NCBI RefSeq assembly: GCF_024459955.1
Contig: NZ_JANFXK010000002.1
Location: 248,001 to 312,000, forward strand
From: Anaerovorax odorimutans
Lineage (GTDB): Bacteria; Bacillota; Clostridia; Peptostreptococcales; Anaerovoracaceae
Length of the DNA: 64,000 nt
Direction: 5' to 3'
In this document: positions 60,103-64,000 of the stretch, one piece after another
Layout of the letters: every line of letters starts with the position of its first letter
Numbering within the stretch: position 1 is the first letter of the stretch
Program-made: the position numbers and the translations under genes
The notes under the pieces: model-generated
What the model saw: only the letters and a program-made list of their open reading frames with translations
The model's database searches: none
Told to the model about the DNA's origin: nothing

Positions 60103-62625
60103 TTACGCAGAATCGTTTTCCGCTTTTCCTTTCAATTTAGCTTCCAATTCCTTTTCCCTGTCCAAATTCTCCACGACGCCCACAGCGCGGATCGGATGCC
60201 CGTCTTTATCGCAGACAGAAGTCAGAGTCACCCGATTCCAATGATAGCTGCCATCGGAAGACATGAGACGGGCCTCACAGATGGCTCTTGGCTTTCCGTT
60301 GAATATATCCTGATACATGCGCACGAACGGGTCTATGTGGTCCGGATGCACCATTTTCTGCTGGATGATACAGTCCGGAACATTCTCCAAGTGGGGAGGC
60401 ATGCCGAACTTCCTGGCGCTGTCCTCACTGCAATCGCTTGTGCGTTTTTTAATGTCCAGATCAAATAATACGCTGGAAGTACCCTGCATGGCTAAGCGCA
60501 GGCGCTCCTCCGAAATACGGAGCTGCTCTTCCGCTTCCTTTTCCTCCGTAACGTTCCGCAGGGAGGCATAGAAGATCTGACGGCCTTTGTTCTCCGCCAG
60601 GAAAAACAGTTTCATGCGGATCCAGAGCGTCCCGCCGCCGCAGCGCCTTCGTCTCAGCACTTCCTCCACGCCGCTCTCCGGATACTCGGCGGCTTCCTTC
60701 AGCAGCCGGTCCAGGATCCCCCGGTCCTCTTCATACACCATATCGGAGATATGCTTTGCGTAATTCTGCAGTTCTTCCTCGCTGCACCCGGTCTCTGCGT
60801 AGTAGCCTTCATTGACGCGGATCAATTCCAGATTTCCCTTGTAATATTCGTAAAAAGCCACGCCGCCTATGATGTTCTGCAAAAGCACGTTGGACATCAC
60901 ATCCGGCTGCATCAGCTCCTGCAGGTTGAAGGTTTCACCCATCTTCCTGCGCATGCCCCGGTAATCGACCTTTTCGCCGTCCCGCATCAGCTCCTTGAAT
61001 TCCTCCATGGGCATGGGCCGGTAATAGTAATACCCCTGTGCGTAATGGCAGTTGATACTCAGGAGGAATTCCACCTGTTCCCTGGTCTCTACGCCCTCTG
61101 CGATCACGTAGAGATTGATCCACTTAGCCATGCGCACCACCGATTCCATGATGTCGCCGCCCTTTCCGTGACCGTTGGTTTCGCCTGTGAGAAAGCGCAT
61201 ATCCAGCTTCAATATATCTACGCTGATATCCTTGAGCATGTTAAGGGAGGAATATCCGCTGCCGAAGTCATCCATCAATATGGTGAAACCGTAGGCCTGC
61301 AGACGGGCCACGACCTCTGTTAGATATTCGATATTGCTGGAATAGGCCGACTCCGTGATTTCCAGCTGAAACAGCTTTGGATCGATCTGATATTTTTCCA
61401 CCAGGGAAACGATCTGTTCATAGAGGTCGTCGTTATACAAATTGATCCGGGAAACATTGACCGATATGGGAATCGGCCGGCCGCCCTCATCGATCCAGCG
61501 GCGCATCACCTTGCAGACCTCTTCCCACACGAAATAATCCAGCTTGAGAATAAACTTATTTTTCTCAAAGATGGGGACGAAGTCTCCCGGTGAAACCATT
61601 CCCTTCTCCGGATGGATCCAGCGAACCAGAGCCTCGCCGCCGACAATCCTTCCTGTGTCCATGTCGCATTTTGGCTGTATGTATACCTTGAATTCTCCGT
61701 TTTTCAAGGCAAAGTCCATATCGTTGACAATCTCCTGTTCCAGCATCAGATTGTCCCTCAGGGATTCATTGTAAACGGCGTAATTGACCAGATAGTTATT
61801 TTTGACGGAATTGAGAGCCAGAATCGCCCGATCGCACATCCTGCTGGCGGGTAAAGCGGGGTCCTCCACCTGATAAAAGCCAATGGCCGCCACCAGTTCC
61901 ATGGGCAGCGGGTAGGATTTGAACATCTGCGTGATCCTTTCCGCCACGTAAGCGTATTGCTCTCCGATATTGGGGTAACAGCCCACGAAAACATCGGCCA
62001 CAAGACGGCCCACAACGCCGCCCGCTTCCGCAGTCCCCACTTTAAGATGGTTTCCCACGAATTGCAGCAGCCGGTCTCCCTCCCGGGTCCCGTACAGATC
62101 GTTGACTAGTTTAAACCGGTCAATATCCAGACAGACGATCGTATAATCCTGCTCAGGATGACGGCGTATCAGCGATTCCGCCTTTTTATAGAAAGTTTCC
62201 TTATTATAAATCCCCGTCAGCGAATCGTACTGTCTTGCCAGTTTCAGCTCATTGCGGAGAATCATATTGTGTACCCTCCGGCGAAGAAGATTTTTCTCAT
62301 AAGGCCGGATGATGATTTCCGCCGCCCCGGCTTTGATCGCTCCTGCGGCAACAGTAAGATCATACTCCTTTAAAACAGCGATCGCCGGTATATCGTCGGA
62401 GAGAATTTTTTCCTTTACCGCATCCATGATTTTATTCCCCGACATTGTCAGCAGCGCCTGATCCACAAGCGCCACTTCAATATTGCCTCTGCAGCGGGTC
62501 ATCGCCTGCAGAGCTTCCTGCTCATTGAAAGCCTGGATCACAATGTACTGCTCTTCCAGATATTCCTTTAACCTGTCATTATCTTCTTTCCGGCTTTCCA
62601 ATACCAAAACGATATGTTTGCGCAT
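60103..62625 (-). CDS. REC-like/GGDEF-like/EAL protein with two PAS domains
   Basis: 840 residues. A receiver-like head (1-120) lacks the acidic pocket (LESRKED) but keeps VDQALLTMSG. The GGDEF-like domain (about 130-270) is degenerate (VADVF in place of GGDEF). The EAL domain (about 290-530) has EALVRW, SVNVSR, EITES, DDFGSGYSS, KLDMRF and EGVET, so it should hydrolyse c-di-GMP. Two PAS domains follow (about 555-690 and 700-835) at the C-terminus, an unusual place. A longer frame starts at 62679, but GAGGGG precedes ATG 62625. It is related to the 12208-14805 protein in its EAL half. Confidence 0.9.
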   Translation of the reverse strand: MRKHIVLVLESRKEDNDRLKEYLEEQYIVIQAFNEQEALQAMTRCRGNIEVALVDQALLTMSGNKIMDAVKEKILSDDIPAIAVLKEYDLTVAAGAIKAGAAEIIIRPYEKNLLRRRVHNMILRNELKLARQYDSLTGIYNKETFYKKAESLIRRHPEQDYTIVCLDIDRFKLVNDLYGTREGDRLLQFVGNHLKVGTAEAGGVVGRLVADVFVGCYPNIGEQYAYVAERITQMFKSYPLPMELVAAIGFYQVEDPALPASRMCDRAILALNSVKNNYLVNYAVYNESLRDNLMLEQEIVNDMDFALKNGEFKVYIQPKCDMDTGRIVGGEALVRWIHPEKGMVSPGDFVPIFEKNKFILKLDYFVWEEVCKVMRRWIDEGGRPIPISVNVSRINLYNDDLYEQIVSLVEKYQIDPKLFQLEITESAYSSNIEYLTEVVARLQAYGFTILMDDFGSGYSSLNMLKDISVDILKLDMRFLTGETNGHGKGGDIMESVVRMAKWINLYVIAEGVETREQVEFLLSINCHYAQGYYYYRPMPMEEFKELMRDGEKVDYRGMRRKMGETFNLQELMQPDVMSNVLLQNIIGGVAFYEYYKGNLELIRVNEGYYAETGCSEEELQNYAKHISDMVYEEDRGILDRLLKEAAEYPESGVEEVLRRRRCGGGTLWIRMKLFFLAENKGRQIFYASLRNVTEEKEAEEQLRISEERLRLAMQGTSSVLFDLDIKKRTSDCSEDSARKFGMPPHLENVPDCIIQQKMVHPDHIDPFVRMYQDIFNGKPRAICEARLMSSDGSYHWNRVTLTSVCDKDGHPIRAVGVVENLDREKELEAKLKGKAENDSA

Positions 62626-62886
62626 ACTAACCCCTCGTGAAATATGTCCCTTGCAAAAGTCTTCCTTATATATCCCCATTATAGTACAAGGCCGCTGTCT
62701 CTTACAACAGAAATCAAAGCTCTTACCATTTAAGGCGAATTTCCTGTTAATTAGGAAGATTCTCTTTTTTTATGTAATTTTTTTGATAGAATTGAGAATT
62801 AGATAAGTCTATGTTCAAATAACCGGCACAGGCCATATGGCAGAATGATGTGCTTTGATATCAGTACAGAAAAAAGGAGAGCCGAA

Positions 62887-64000
62887 ATGAACAGTAAGAA
62901 GAAGCAGATAGCGGCAGTCGCAATCGTGGCTGCACTCAGTTTTTCCATAGCCTTGAATCCGGTCACTGTCAAAGCATTGGAAAGCGCTCCGGCAGCGGGC
63001 AGCGGCGTAGAATCCGGTACGGATAACAGTAAGGACAGCAGCAGCGCGGAGAGCAGCAGCGATACGGATAAGAATCCGTCCGCGGACAAGCCTTCTGACG
63101 AAACCGCAGGCAGCAGCGCAGCGGACAGCAGTACGGAAAACGATCAGGCGAAAAAAGCCGACGATCCCAGCGGCAATCCGGCTGCCGAATCCGGCGAACG
63201 TAAGAGCGGGAAAGCCGCCGCACGTGCATCAAGCAGCTTTTCAGAGGTGTTTTCCGAGAGCGACAAAACAACCCATGATTTTGGCGACGGTAAAGGCTCC
63301 GTCGAGGCCTATGAGGTTTACAACTCATTTCAGCTGGAAGCCATCGGCGAAAGCGATGAAACTCTGGCGAAAAATTACATCCTGACACAAGGCATTGTCT
63401 GCAGTTCCAAGTCTTTCTCCATCGGTTCCTACGATGGAGACCGCTGGAGCAAGGGAAGCCATGCCTTCACCGGAAAATTCGACGGACAAAATCACTGCAT
63501 CACGTTATATATGGACAGACCAGACTCCGAGTGCAGAGGCGTTTTCGCATACGTTGGGGAATCCGCCCTTGTGCAGAATCTGATCGTAGATGGCGCTGTT
63601 TCGCGTCCGGACAACGGCAGCTGTGCCGGCCTTGCCTACGTCAATACCGGTACCATCAGAGGCTGTACCAATGAAGCGGAGATCACAGGCAGCTCTGTCG
63701 GCGGCATCAGCGTCACTTGTTTTGAAACGGGTACCATCGAAAACTGCATAAACGGCAGTAAGAGTTCCAACAAAAAAAACGCAGGAAAACTTAACGGGAA
63801 ATACAATAGCGGCGGCATTACGACAAACCTGACGGAAGGCGGCGCTGTAAAAAACTGCACCAATTATGGAACCATAACCACTGAGACCTCCCAAGAGGGG
63901 AGCGCTACCGGAGGCATCATCGGCAATATGAGCATTGACCGCTATTACAACCAATACAGCGACGACAATAGGATCTCAGTCATTGAAAACTGTGACAACT
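62887..64000 (+). CDS. Secreted surface protein with GLUG-like repeats (5' part)
   Basis: Open from ATG 62887 through the right edge (371 complete codons). A signal peptide (KKKQIAAVAIVAALSFSIAL, cleavage near residue 30) is followed by a Ser/Asp/Ala-rich linker of about 80 residues. A beta-helix region then has repeated units of the type GTIRGCTNEAEITGSSVGGI, GTIENCING and GAVKNCTNYGTITTE, the GLUG-type pattern of adhesins and wall proteins. AAAGGAGA lies seven bases before the start. C-terminal anchor is outside the window. Sequence between 62626 and 62886 is AT-rich with no convincing promoter boxes. Confidence 0.85.
   Translation, partial: MNSKKKQIAAVAIVAALSFSIALNPVTVKALESAPAAGSGVESGTDNSKDSSSAESSSDTDKNPSADKPSDETAGSSAADSSTENDQAKKADDPSGNPAAESGERKSGKAAARASSSFSEVFSESDKTTHDFGDGKGSVEAYEVYNSFQLEAIGESDETLAKNYILTQGIVCSSKSFSIGSYDGDRWSKGSHAFTGKFDGQNHCITLYMDRPDSECRGVFAYVGESALVQNLIVDGAVSRPDNGSCAGLAYVNTGTIRGCTNEAEITGSSVGGISVTCFETGTIENCINGSKSSNKKNAGKLNGKYNSGGITTNLTEGGAVKNCTNYGTITTETSQEGSATGGIIGNMSIDRYYNQYSDDNRISVIENCDN

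Noticed and set aside
62626-62886. c-di-GMP riboswitch before the surface protein
   Set aside because: I looked for GEMM-type helices and the conserved loops and saw none.
62799-63954. Minus-strand frames opposite the surface protein gene
   Set aside because: The plus frame has signal peptide, ribosome site and repeats; the minus frames are low-complexity Ser/Cys/Leu shadows.

Overview
The window reads as a chromosome segment of an anaerobic, spore-former-type member of the Clostridia (Firmicutes). The evidence is the CdaA/CdaR/GlmM c-di-AMP operon, a long-form HPF next to comFC with a raiA-type RNA between them, YhaM, RecD2, a MocR regulator, a 33-residue Gly/Cys membrane mini-protein of the kind found near spore proteins, and dense c-di-GMP and sigma-54 signalling. 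A more exact placement (for example Anaerovoracaceae) would be a guess. Most of the window has moderate GC content. The stretches at about 19.6-21.2 kb and 48.1-57.5 kb are visibly more AT-rich.

Layout. 0-8.6 kb: the 3' end of an amino-acid permease, a DMT exporter, an AraC regulator with a GH39-like tail, an aldo/keto reductase, a CorA transporter, glutamyl-tRNA synthetase and a DUF2461 protein. 8.6-16.1 kb: a translationally coupled pair made of a SnoaL/PAS hybrid histidine kinase and a REC-GGDEF-EAL-REC-GGDEF protein, then a mini-protein and a DUF5688 protein. 16.4-19.6 kb: an iron-sulfur protein with a TIGR04076 partner, and a divergent MocR/PNPOx pair. 19.6-21.25 kb: an intact YhcG/DUF1016 nuclease between decayed pieces that resemble type III restriction genes, with a probable group II intron scrap. 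21.3-33 kb: ahcY-glmS-glmM-cdaR-cdaA, hpf, raiA RNA, comFC, recD2 and yhaM, all on the minus strand. 33.1-39.5 kb: nadE, then a sigma-54 module (regulator, -24/-12 promoter, MFS carrier, M20 amidohydrolase). 39.6-48.0 kb: an Orn/Lys/Arg decarboxylase, four tandem 519-bp repeats, a DUF2156 protein and a two-component system whose kinase has a very long acidic tail. 48.1-57.6 kb: an AT-rich catabolic island. 57.6-64 kb: an amino-acid permease, a radical SAM protein, a membrane protein, a REC/GGDEF/EAL/PAS protein and the start of a large secreted surface protein.

The most notable object is the 9.4-kb island at 48120-57565. It is bounded by a perfect 28-bp direct repeat whose right copy forms the 3' end of the permease gene, yet it contains no visible integrase. 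It carries a complete regulated pathway: a PAS sigma-54 activator, two matching -24/-12 promoters (53235-53250 and 57228-57243), a 27-bp palindrome, a beta-keto acid cleavage enzyme (BKACE), a 3-hydroxyacyl-CoA dehydrogenase-like enzyme, a two-subunit CoA transferase, an SDR, a cyclase/amidohydrolase, a GPH symporter and an unrecognised protein. I infer a transferable route for fermenting an unknown 3-hydroxy or 3-keto acid precursor.

Other points: a dispersed repeat family (four tandem 519-bp units plus one inverted solo copy at 883-1078); a covarying pair of terminator-like hairpin repeats (16254 and 45287); and a surface-protein gene running off the right edge. No tRNA, rRNA, CRISPR array or complete transposase was seen.
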